A stretch of DNA of 41,053 bases, from contig JAJCYY010000040.1 in NCBI GenBank assembly GCA_029262735.1, forward strand, positions 1-41,053, written 5' to 3'. Source of the stretch: Chloroflexota bacterium (lineage in GTDB: Bacteria; Chloroflexota; Dehalococcoidia; Lucifugimonadales; Lucifugimonadaceae). The notes beneath the pieces are model-generated. The model had not been told where the DNA came from. It saw only the letters and a list, made by a program, of their open reading frames with translations, and searched no databases. This document shows positions 25,399-32,811 of the stretch, piece by piece. Positions within the stretch are counted from its first letter, which is position 1, and every line of letters begins with the position of its first letter. Position numbers and translations under genes: made by a program.

Positions 25399-26514
25399 TC
25401 ACGGAGCCAGCATCACCCTCTGGGCTGACGTTCCTTCCTCTTTGCCCTGCCACTCCGCAAGCTCGAACGCCTCGTTGATCTTCTCGAGTGGCATCACATG
25501 GGACGCCACGTCGGTCAGCGGATACCTGTCCTTCGTGCGGACGAGGAACTGCAATGCAGATTCGATGATCCACGGGTTGTAATGCACAGTGCCCAACCAC
25601 TGGACCTGATTGGTGATCACCTTCGAGGCCGGCATCGTGATCGAACCGCCGCCGATGTTGCCGATATCGATGTACCTGCCATTCGTCCGAACCATCTCAA
25701 TACCTTCGAGAGTCGCCGCTGCAATTCCGACAACCTCCACAACAACATCGGCGCCAATACCACCGGTCAGCTCCTTCACTCGCTCGACGCGCGAATCAGG
25801 CGTTGGGTAGTCACGCATTGAGATCACGTCTGTGGCACCGCATCGTCTGGCCATCTCCAAGCGACCTGGCTGGCCGTCGATCACTATCACCTGCGAAGCG
25901 CCCATGTCGTGCGCCACTGCGGTGGCGTACACACCCAACCCGCCGGCGCCCTGGATCACCACGGTGTCTCCAAAGTGGTCCCGGCCTCGCTCAAGCCCAA
26001 ACAGGACCTGCGACAGTGCACAGTTGACCGGCGGGACCGCCGAGTCCGGCAGCTCTTCCGGCACCCTGTAGACGTAGTGGCCGGGCCGCAGGTAGAAGTA
26101 CTGTGCCATGCCGCCGTCACAGTACGGGTACTCGTCTAGCCCGACCGAGTTCCGTCGCTGCCGGTACGCACACGCATGGTGCTCACCCCGAGTGCAGTGG
26201 TAGCAGCGGTTGCATGGGAAGAAGAATGGGAACGCAACCCGGTCGCCCTCTTTAAGCGGCCGCCTGAGTGAATCGGCCGTGATCCCTTCACCAAGAGAGT
26301 GGACAACTCCTGTGAACTCGTGGCCCAGCACGCGCGGTTTGGGCGCAGGCTTCGTATCGCCGTCGCCGCGCCACATGTGCAGTTCCGAACCACAGATCAT
26401 CGCCCCTGTGTTCTTCAACAGGATTCCGCCCGGCTCCACCTCCGGTGTCGGGTACTCCCTCAACTCGAACGGCTGACCGGACTCGGTGAATACTGAGACA
26501 AGACCGTTGGGCAT
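25399..26514 (-). CDS. Zinc-dependent alcohol dehydrogenase (threonine/sorbitol dehydrogenase-like)
   Basis: The 371-residue medium-chain dehydrogenase oxidises an alcohol with NAD(P). The catalytic zinc ligands are Cys41 and His65-Glu66 (GHEFTG); the structural zinc site is the four-cysteine lobe CNRCYHCTRGEHHAC (Cys101, 104, 107, 115). The nucleotide-binding motif is GAGGLG (189-194). The start has AGGAAGG about 7 nt upstream. A divergent dehydrogenase gene begins 279 bp away, so the two might share control. The substrate is unknown; a polyol or hydroxy acid is plausible from the family. Confidence 0.9.
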   Translation of the reverse strand: MPNGLVSVFTESGQPFELREYPTPEVEPGGILLKNTGAMICGSELHMWRGDGDTKPAPKPRVLGHEFTGVVHSLGEGITADSLRRPLKEGDRVAFPFFFPCNRCYHCTRGEHHACAYRQRRNSVGLDEYPYCDGGMAQYFYLRPGHYVYRVPEELPDSAVPPVNCALSQVLFGLERGRDHFGDTVVIQGAGGLGVYATAVAHDMGASQVIVIDGQPGRLEMARRCGATDVISMRDYPTPDSRVERVKELTGGIGADVVVEVVGIAAATLEGIEMVRTNGRYIDIGNIGGGSITMPASKVITNQVQWLGTVHYNPWIIESALQFLVRTKDRYPLTDVASHVMPLEKINEAFELAEWQGKEEGTSAQRVMLAP

Positions 26515-26793
26515 TTCAGGACCTTCCTGGCTGGGAATTGCGTCTCACACGATGGTGCGGCAGCGCGAATCTACTGCGGCAGGCCATTCGTGACAAGGGA
26601 ATGACCGTCAGAAATGAGATTCTTATCACGTCGACAGTCACATCTTCGGATTCGGAGCTAGGATCTGCGGACCAATCGCCGATTGCTCTATGATTAGCGC
26701 GCTATTGACAGATCAGGTTCACTACCGACACCCGTTCCCCGCTATCTCAATCAAAATTCAGCACCCGAAAAGCCACCCACAAGGACCAAGGAT

Positions 26794-27852
26794 ATGCCGT
26801 TCAAAGTCGCCGTAATGCCGAGCAAGCACCACCGCACCGACCTCTTCAGGGACGCCGGTATGGATGTGATCGAAGGCCCTTCATCGACCACCGAAGAGAT
26901 GATCGAACTGCTCAAGGACGCAGACGGCGCTCTGATCAGCACGCTTCCCCTCACGACTCGGGAAGTCCTTGAGGCGAGCCCGAAGCTGAAGGTTGTGAGC
27001 AGGCTCGGCGTTGGCGTCGACTCGATAGACATCGATGCCGCAACCGAGCTCGGCGTGCTCGTCTGCAACGTCCCCGGCGTCAACACAACTGAAGTCGCCG
27101 ATCACGCGGTGGCCATGCTGCTGGCGCTGACAAGGCGGCTGTACGACACGATCAAGACGACTAGGGCGGGGCAGTGGAGCGAGAATCCGAGGCTTACCGG
27201 CGAGTACCAGGAGACGGTGCGGCGCATCGCAGGCCACACAGTCGGCATCATCGGCTTTGGCAACATCGGCAAAGCCTTCGCAACTCGCATCCGGGGCTTT
27301 GGACCGGAGAAGATCCTGGCCGCAGATCCGTATGTGTCGCAGACCACCGCAGACCTCTACGGCGTGCAGATGGTAGACCTCGACACTCTTCTACGGGAGT
27401 CGGACTACATGACGGTGCACACCTCGGCGACCGCAGAGACCTTCCACATCATCGACGCAGACGCGTTCTCGAAGATGAAGCCGACCGCGCTGATCGTGAA
27501 CTGCGCCCGCGGACCGCTGATCGACGAGACGGCGCTGCAGGTTGCTCTCAAGAGCGGTCAGATCGAGGCGGCGGCGCTGGACGTGACGGAGACGGAGCCG
27601 GTTGACGCTGAGAGCCCGCTTCTACAGATCCCGAACCTGATATTGACTCCACACGTTGCGGGCTACTCGCCAAAGTTCCTGGAGGAGTGCCCGATACTGC
27701 AGGCCGGATCGGTAATCAACGTGCTGACAGGCACGAAGCCGAACGGGCTCGCCAATCCCGAGGTAATCAAGACGATAGCGGTGATGCGCGCCTCAGGAAA
27801 CGCAGGCCGCTGGGAAGGCGTCCCAGACTTCTCAACAGCACTACAGGTCTAG
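26794..27852 (+). CDS. D-2-hydroxyacid dehydrogenase (phosphoglycerate dehydrogenase-like)
   Basis: This second member of the family in the window has 352 residues, with GFGNIG (residues 154-159), Arg239 (NCARGP), Glu266 (ALDVTETEP) and His287 (TPHVAGY). It is distant from the paralogue at 24362 and has VPGVNTTEVADHAV, closer to the glycerate/phosphoglycerate dehydrogenase branch. No ACT domain is present. AAGGA-type sites (ACAAGGACCAAGGAT) precede the ATG. TATGAT at 26689-26694 is a candidate -10 box. A T-rich stretch and terminator-like repeat follow directly after the stop. Confidence 0.9.
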   Translation: MPFKVAVMPSKHHRTDLFRDAGMDVIEGPSSTTEEMIELLKDADGALISTLPLTTREVLEASPKLKVVSRLGVGVDSIDIDAATELGVLVCNVPGVNTTEVADHAVAMLLALTRRLYDTIKTTRAGQWSENPRLTGEYQETVRRIAGHTVGIIGFGNIGKAFATRIRGFGPEKILAADPYVSQTTADLYGVQMVDLDTLLRESDYMTVHTSATAETFHIIDADAFSKMKPTALIVNCARGPLIDETALQVALKSGQIEAAALDVTETEPVDAESPLLQIPNLILTPHVAGYSPKFLEECPILQAGSVINVLTGTKPNGLANPEVIKTIAVMRASGNAGRWEGVPDFSTALQV

Positions 27853-27866
27853 CTTTTTTTTCTTCG

Positions 27867-27929
27867 TTTTTTCTTCGCCCGACTTATGTGGTGACTATTG
27901 GATTAACTGGTGATGGCGGAAGTCGGTTT
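27867..27929 (+). terminator. Terminator-shaped palindromic repeat, copy b
   Basis: TTTTTTCTTCGCCCGACTT begins the copy; CCGACTT (27879-27885) pairs with AAGTCGG (27920-27926), which is followed by TTT. It follows the dehydrogenase gene on the same strand, after a T8 run at the stop codon. Confidence 0.65.
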
Positions 27930-27968
27930 CTCCCTCCCTGACAGGGAGGGAGTTAGAGGGTGGGTTGT
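27930..27968 (+). repeat. Family C 39-bp repeat with perfect 11-bp hairpin
   Basis: CTCCCTCCCTG and CAGGGAGGGAG pair across a single A, followed by TTAGAGGGTGGGTTGT. The reverse complement at 38977-39015 is identical over all 39 bases. A degenerate relative lies at about 257-302. Confidence 0.9.
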
Positions 27969-27974
27969 CGTGAT

Positions 27975-28052
27975 GTCATCTCGACCGCAGCGGAGAGATC
28001 TTACCGTTAGGTAAAGTCACCGAGAGATTCTGAATCAAGTTCAGAACGACAA
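27975..28052 (+). repeat. Family A double-hairpin repeat, copy 2
   Basis: The first hairpin pairs ATCTC...CCG with CGG...GAGAT; the second pairs TTCTGAA with TTCAGAA. It aligns with 34867-34943 over the full length. Confidence 0.85.
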
Positions 28053-28100
28053 ATCGTGGTTGCTGCGCCCGGTGATGGCTCTGCCATCACGACAACCCAC

Positions 28101-28268
28101 CTTCGTCCCGAAACAGCGTGAGGGACCCGGGGCGGATGAGGCAAACCACCAAAACCGCTCTCTCAATAGCGAAAACCATTGCGGTAGCACCGGTTCATGC
28201 GGCGCACAAGCCAACTGACCGTGCATGCCACACCTCATCCAGGTCCCTCACGCTGTTTCGGGACGAAG
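28101..28268 (+). mobile_element. MITE-like element, family E, intact copy with perfect 27-bp terminal inverted repeats
   Basis: The first 27 bases (from CTTCGTCCCGAAACAGCGTG) are the exact reverse complement of the last 27 (28242-28268). The 168-bp element has no coding capacity. Diverged relatives lie at 68-247 and from 372. Perfect arms indicate recent activity or selection for pairing. No direct target duplication was recognised at its ends, and there is no transposase in the window. Confidence 0.85.
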
Positions 28269-28498
28269 TTGACTGCGCTAGCCCTCTCACCAGGTCCTTC
28301 GCTCTAGCTCAGGACGATGAGGTAAGGCTGCTCGCGACCAGCGGGCTCGCGTCGGGAGCGAGCAAGCCCAAATTCCTCATTTAAGTAAACTCTAAAATAT
28401 TAGTGACTATCCGAAAAACGAGTGGTGTCACGCCCATACGAAACTGCCACAACTCCCGATCAGACGCTCGACTCAAATGGAAAACGCACCACTGGTGT

Positions 28499-28966
28499 TC
28501 AGCTCTTTACCCGCATCGCTCTGCCGATCTCGCGGTCCGCGTCACGCTTCTTGATCGTCTCTCGTTGGTCCACCTGTCGCTTGCCTTTGCCCAGGCCAAT
28601 GAGCACCTTCGCCCTCCGACCCTTGATGTAGACCTTCAGCGGCACCATAGTCAGGCGCGCCTTCCCCATCTCACGCTCAATGTGGGCGATCTCCTTCTTC
28701 TTCAGCAGAAGTTTTCGTGACCGCGTCGTCTCATGCTGGCCGAACGGACCCGCCGCCGGGTACTGAGCGATATGCGCGTTGTGCAGCCACGCCTCGCCAT
28801 TGCGCACCTGCACATAGCCCTCAGCGATCGTGATGTGACGGGCGCGCACCGACTTGATCTCGGAGCCGGTGAGGACAATCCCCGCCTCGAACGTCTCGAG
28901 AATCGCGTAGTTGAACCGGGCGCGCCGGTTCGTGGCTATGGTTGTGTCAGTGGTTTTTTCGGCCAT
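28499..28966 (-). CDS. smpB: SsrA-binding protein SmpB
   Basis: SmpB binds tmRNA and brings it to stalled ribosomes for trans-translation. The 155-residue protein has the family features ARFNYAILETFEAGIVLTGSE (near the N-terminus), AWLHNAHIAQY, GKARLTMVPLKVY, GLGKGKRQVDQRETIKKRD and a basic tail. ATG 28966 is chosen over a TTG three codons upstream. There is no ribosome site; TACACT lies 8 nt before the ATG, which fits a leaderless mRNA. No tmRNA gene was recognised in the window. Confidence 0.96.
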   Translation of the reverse strand: MAEKTTDTTIATNRRARFNYAILETFEAGIVLTGSEIKSVRARHITIAEGYVQVRNGEAWLHNAHIAQYPAAGPFGQHETTRSRKLLLKKKEIAHIEREMGKARLTMVPLKVYIKGRRAKVLIGLGKGKRQVDQRETIKKRDADREIGRAMRVKS

Positions 28967-28974
28967 AGCTGACA

Positions 28975-28980
28975 AGTGTA
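28975..28980 (-). promoter_or_regulatory. -10-like TACACT of smpB, leaderless geometry
   Basis: TACACT on the minus strand is separated from the smpB ATG by 8 nt, the same gap as for dus and the dehydrogenase at 24362. It matches the TATAAT consensus at only four positions. Confidence 0.35.
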
Positions 28981-29165
28981 AGGCGAATAGGCCGAAGGTG
29001 AGCAGTGTGGAGACTCTAAGCGTTCGGTATCACTGGAATCAGATCTGTGATCAAGAATGGCTACACCGATGGCTGGACCGGTCAACCCATCGAAGAACTT
29101 CGTATCGATAATGTAGTATCACCCCCCGCGCTAATCGCGATGTCCATTCCCGGAGGAAACGATTC

Positions 29166-30668
29166 TTGGCTCCAAGAAAGAAGAGGCCCGATAGGCCAAA
29201 CCTGGTGTTCATCCTCCCGGACAGGATGCGGCAGGACACGATGGCCTGCTACGGCAACAACTGGATCCAGTCGCCACACCTCAACCGGCTTGCTGAGCAG
29301 AGTTTCGTGTTCGATCACGCCTATGTCACTCAGCCGGTATGCGCACCCGCTCGTGCTTCGCTCTTGACCGGCCTGTACCCACCTTCCGCAGGCATGCCCC
29401 GGAACCGGCTAGTAATGCCGCCCGACGTGCAGACGGTGGCCCAGATGGTGGGTGACGACCACGTGACCGGGTACATCGGCAAGTGGCACCTGGGCGACGA
29501 GATTGTCAAGCAACGGGGCTTCGATCACTGGGTCAGCAGCAATGACTTCTGGTGGCCCGAATACACGGACTCGGAGAACCAGGAGCGGTTCTCGGACTAC
29601 CACCAACACGTTGTCGAATCCGGCTATGAGCCGGAGCAGGAGCATCCGGGGGGCCGCACATTCTCACAGGCCCAGCGAGCTTCGCTCCCGCCACAGGAGC
29701 AGATGGCGTCTTTCCTGGCGAACCGGGCTGCCGACTTCATTGAGGCCAACGCCGAAAATCCGTTCGTTTTGTATGTCAGCACCATCGAACCCCATCCGCC
29801 GTTTTCAGGGCCCTACAACGGGATGTATGACCCGGCGACGCTCCCCGTGGACGAAACGTTCATGCAACCACCGGAAGACAGTTCTCTGTTCAACCGCCTG
29901 CGGGCCGAGCTGTTCGCTGACTGTGTGCGTGATGGCATATCGACCAGTACTGAGGCGGGCTGGCGGGAGCTCCGCGCTAACTACTTCGGGAACGTGAAAC
30001 TGGTCGACGACATGGTTGGCACGATCCTTGGTGCACTATCGAGTAACGGTCTGGACGACTCGACAATCGTCGTATTCACCAGCGAGCACGGTGACATGAT
30101 CGGCACCCATGGCATGCTCGAAATGCGGACGCCATACGAAGAGGCGGCCAAGGTTCCTCTCCTGGTACGCGTGCCCTGGTTGTCCGAAGGGGGGTTATCC
30201 GAAGGGGCGCAGCGCGTTGGGGGGAACTTCAGCCAGATAGATATACTGCCCACGCTACTTGAGCTTCTCGGTCAACCTGTGGGGGATCATCTCCAGGGTG
30301 AAAGCCGTGCAGCGGTACTTGAAGGTGCTGAGACCCTGGCAAATAACGATGTATTCATCCAGCACAACGGCGTCGGAGATCGCGACCTAACGGATGAATG
30401 CGATGCCTGGAGCATGCCGCAAGAACGCGTCGCTGACCTGAACTTCATGAATACTCTGCCCTGGAGGTCCGTGGTGACGGCAGACCGGTGGAAACTGACG
30501 CTCTGTGCCGGTGACCAGGGTGAACTCTATGACCTTAATTCAGATCCAAACGAAACGGCGAATCTCTTCGATGATCCAGCACAACGTGATCGCATCCGGA
30601 CCATGGCAGCCCGGCTGCACCTCTGGCAGGCCGAAAACGGCGACACGGCACCGCTGCCCGACGTTTGA
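29166..30668 (+). CDS. Sulfatase-family hydrolase 2, cytosolic
   Basis: This is a second alkaline-phosphatase-superfamily sulfatase, distinct from the one at 11540. It has the formylglycine site VCAPAR (Cys59), the metal-binding N-terminal NLVFILPDRMRQDTMACYGN, GKWHLGD near residue 102, and FTSEHGDMIGTHGM, which resembles the choline-sulfatase/phosphonate monoesterase branch. It has 500 residues and no signal peptide, so it is cytosolic. The start is a TTG at 29166 with GGAGG 9 nt upstream. Substrate could be a sulfate or phosphonate/phosphate ester. It is a single gene, convergent with the S41 protease gene. Confidence 0.9.
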   Translation: MAPRKKRPDRPNLVFILPDRMRQDTMACYGNNWIQSPHLNRLAEQSFVFDHAYVTQPVCAPARASLLTGLYPPSAGMPRNRLVMPPDVQTVAQMVGDDHVTGYIGKWHLGDEIVKQRGFDHWVSSNDFWWPEYTDSENQERFSDYHQHVVESGYEPEQEHPGGRTFSQAQRASLPPQEQMASFLANRAADFIEANAENPFVLYVSTIEPHPPFSGPYNGMYDPATLPVDETFMQPPEDSSLFNRLRAELFADCVRDGISTSTEAGWRELRANYFGNVKLVDDMVGTILGALSSNGLDDSTIVVFTSEHGDMIGTHGMLEMRTPYEEAAKVPLLVRVPWLSEGGLSEGAQRVGGNFSQIDILPTLLELLGQPVGDHLQGESRAAVLEGAETLANNDVFIQHNGVGDRDLTDECDAWSMPQERVADLNFMNTLPWRSVVTADRWKLTLCAGDQGELYDLNSDPNETANLFDDPAQRDRIRTMAARLHLWQAENGDTAPLPDV

Positions 30669-30712
30669 AACCTGCCGTGTTCTTCAAAATGAGTTCAGAT
30701 ACACAAAATGGG

Positions 30713-30780
30713 AAAAAAACCGACTTCCGGCACAAGTGGCCAATCTCTGAGTCACCATTTAAGTCGGCCGAAGAAAAAAA
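30713..30780 (-). terminator. Terminator-shaped palindromic repeat, copy c (end of S41 gene)
   Basis: On the minus strand the copy begins TTTTTTTCTTCGGCCGACTT, pairs CCGACTT with AAGTCGG, and ends in T7. This follows directly on the stop of the S41 protease gene, so the copy fits an intrinsic terminator with a long loop for that gene. Confidence 0.7.
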
Positions 30781-32118
30781 CTAACGTGCCGCTGCTGCGG
30801 CTTCGGTTCTTCCTGTCTGAAAGTTCAGCTGCTTTATTGCCGCCGTCATCTGCACATCGTCCGTTAGCGTCAGCTGCGAGTTGGCCGGGAACTCCACCGT
30901 CACATCAGGCTCCAGGCCAATTCCCTGGATCAACCGGCCGTTCGGCGTGTACCAGCGTCCGATGATCAGGCTCAGTGCGCCGCCGTTCGATAGCTGCCGC
31001 ATCAGGCCGACAGAGCCCTTTCCGAACGTCGTAGTGCCGATGATCCGTGCGCGGCCGTGGTCCTGTAGCGCACCCGCAAGCACCTCGGACCCGCTTGCTG
31101 AAAACCCGTCAACGAGCACAACCAGCGGTATTTCCTGGAACTTTCCGCCGTCCCGGACCGGCCAATCGTCACGCTTACCTGCCGCGTCGATCTCGTACGT
31201 GACCAGACCGTCTTCCAGGAACTCCGATGCCACGTTAACTGTGGCGGTCAGTAGCCCGCCAGGGTTTCCCCGCAGGTCGATCACGATTCCCGGCGCGCCC
31301 TGGTCAAGCAGACTCTCGACACCTTCTCGCACCTCGTCAGCCGTCTCGGCAGTGAACTGGTTGATCTTCACGACCCCGTACGGTCCGTCCTCAGGATTGA
31401 GCATGCGCACGCGAACGCTCGGTTGATCGATCGTGGCTCGGACGATAGAGATATCGACAGGAATGGCGCTGCCAACGTGTTCAACGGTCAGCACAACCGC
31501 CGTGCCGCGCTGCCCGCGGATCTTGTTCACAGCCTCGATCACGCTCCACCCGTGGGCATCTTCGCCGTCAACGGCAAGGATCTTGTCACCCGGCCGGATT
31601 CCGGCCATCTCCGCAGGGCTGTTCTCAAGAGGAGCGGTGATAATGACCGTCGAGCGGTCAGGCGCCATCTCAACCGATGCACCGATGCCCTCAAAATTTC
31701 CCTGGAAACTCTGGCGCTCGATCTCAAAGATGTCTGGCGCAACATAGAACGTGTGGCGATCACCCAGCTCCGCGAGCATCGCCCGCACAGCAGCCTCGGA
31801 GAACGCCTCCGGGTCGATAAGACCGCCGTCGACATACTCCTGCCGCAGGAGCCGGTACGCCTCCCAGATGATCGACAGCTCTTCCGGCACAACGTCGGGA
31901 CGGGCTGCGGCAGGGAGCGGCGTCGGCGTGGCGATCGTGCCGTCTTCGAGCACAATCGGCGCCTGGTTCTGGGCCACCGGCTCTGCGTCTGATCCGCAAG
32001 CGACCGCCGCCACTGCCGTGAGGCCGATGACGACCGTTAGCACCTGGCGGCTGACGAATGCGCCCGGCGACCGCCAGGGTATCTGCCAGCGTGACTGGCC
32101 TTCAGTTCGGAACAGCAT
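30781..32118 (-). CDS. S41-family C-terminal processing protease, lipoprotein
   Basis: The enzyme is a serine protease with a PDZ domain that trims or degrades proteins outside the membrane. The 445-residue precursor has an export signal with hydrophobic core VLTVVIGLTAVAAVAC and a lipobox-like AVAC, so Cys41 may be lipidated. A linker and N-terminal helical part follow, then PDZ (about residues 140-215, GIRPGDKILAVDGED) and the S41 core with the catalytic Ser in FSASGSE and Lys in FGKGSVG. CATAAT lies 10 nt before the ATG and no strong ribosome site is seen. A terminator-like repeat follows the stop. Confidence 0.92.
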   Translation of the reverse strand: MLFRTEGQSRWQIPWRSPGAFVSRQVLTVVIGLTAVAAVACGSDAEPVAQNQAPIVLEDGTIATPTPLPAAARPDVVPEELSIIWEAYRLLRQEYVDGGLIDPEAFSEAAVRAMLAELGDRHTFYVAPDIFEIERQSFQGNFEGIGASVEMAPDRSTVIITAPLENSPAEMAGIRPGDKILAVDGEDAHGWSVIEAVNKIRGQRGTAVVLTVEHVGSAIPVDISIVRATIDQPSVRVRMLNPEDGPYGVVKINQFTAETADEVREGVESLLDQGAPGIVIDLRGNPGGLLTATVNVASEFLEDGLVTYEIDAAGKRDDWPVRDGGKFQEIPLVVLVDGFSASGSEVLAGALQDHGRARIIGTTTFGKGSVGLMRQLSNGGALSLIIGRWYTPNGRLIQGIGLEPDVTVEFPANSQLTLTDDVQMTAAIKQLNFQTGRTEAAAAAR

Positions 32119-32368
32119 GCGCTCTCACATTATGTCGCACTGGGCGTGATTGATATGAAACTCGAGCCTGTCGGCGCTTCGGACGCCGCCGGCAGGCGGA
32201 CTCGACGTTTCAGCCTAGACTAGCACCGGACCTCGGCTCGATAGCCCGTGCTGACCGTCACTTGATTCAGGTACGAGCATAGACCCCGCACCGATGTATT
32301 GGAGTGGACCTGACTGTTGAGGGGTGCGAGTCTCATGGACCACTTCCGAGATGCGAACTGCATTTCGC

Positions 32369-32416
32369 TTCTGCCTGCTTTACATAACGCTTATAGTGCG
32401 AACCAGTTTCAAACTG
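32369..32416 (+). promoter_or_regulatory. Candidate promoter with palindromic operator
   Basis: TTCTGC (32369-32374) and TATAGT (32392-32397) are 17 bp apart. Seven bases after the -10 box lies the perfect 13-bp palindrome CAGTTTCAAACTG (32404-32416), just where transcription would start. The next gene downstream is recQ, 396 bp away. Confidence 0.4.
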
Positions 32417-32518
32417 AAAACCGCACTGCCCCACAGGTTGAGCGGAGAGGCGATGGAGCGCGTTGGCTCGCCTTAGAGGTGTTGCGGACGTTTCTTGCGG
32501 TGGCCTGCCGCACTATCT

Positions 32519-32544
32519 GGTAGGGGCGCCGCTTGCTGCGCCCG
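32519..32544 (+). repeat. Family B 26-bp palindromic repeat, copy 4
   Basis: Same sequence as the copy at 16502-16527, in the leader region of recQ, followed by GTGATGGCGGAGCC that recalls the sequence at 28068-28080. Confidence 0.85.
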
Positions 32545-32720
32545 GTGATGGCGGAGCCGTAAGGTCCGTACAATCCTGAGTTCGTCGAAGGGTGTCGTTC
32601 CGGGTCCTGTCCTGAGAGAAACTGAACGAAAACTGTGTTGCGGACACCAGTTCGGCCCACCAACTGCCAGTTTTCTGCCGGGTCAAGCAGGGAGTGAAGT
32701 AGCATTCCAGCTGGCATGTT

Positions 32721-32797
32721 TCTTTCTTCGCCCGGCGCAGACGGTGCGAGGTGATTAGCCACCCCTGTGTCTCACCACTGGCGGAAGCCGGTTTTTC
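32721..32797 (+). terminator. Terminator-shaped palindromic repeat, copy d, in the recQ leader
   Basis: CTTTCTTCGCCCGGC opens the copy, and CCGGC pairs with GCCGG (32787-32791), which is followed by TTTTT. It ends 15 nt before the recQ ATG, so any transcript for recQ that starts upstream must pass it. Confidence 0.55.
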
Positions 32798-32811
32798 TTC
32801 GCTCGATTCAC

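Larger units (their letters stand above)
27853..28498. other. 646-bp non-coding region made almost wholly of repeats
   Basis: No gene is supported. In order it holds a terminator-like repeat, the 39-bp family C hairpin, a family A double hairpin, a part of family B (about 28059-28076), the intact element E2 and a weakly related GC-rich tail. The last 110 bp before smpB's 3' end are AT-richer and show no recognisable feature. No tmRNA gene was recognised next to smpB. Confidence 0.7.
32119..32811. other. 693-bp divergent gap between S41 protease and recQ
   Basis: No gene is supported. The gap has a GC-rich stem-loop near 32164-32205, a candidate promoter with an adjacent palindrome (32369-32416), a family B copy (32519-32544), mosaic repeat sequence related to the CCTGTC/CGAAGGGTG hairpins (about 32575-32620), and terminator-like copy d just before recQ. 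Confidence 0.65.

Noticed and set aside
27853..28498. tmRNA gene next to smpB
   Set aside because: No tRNA-like end, no CCA and no tag-peptide frame could be recognised; the region is made of repeats.
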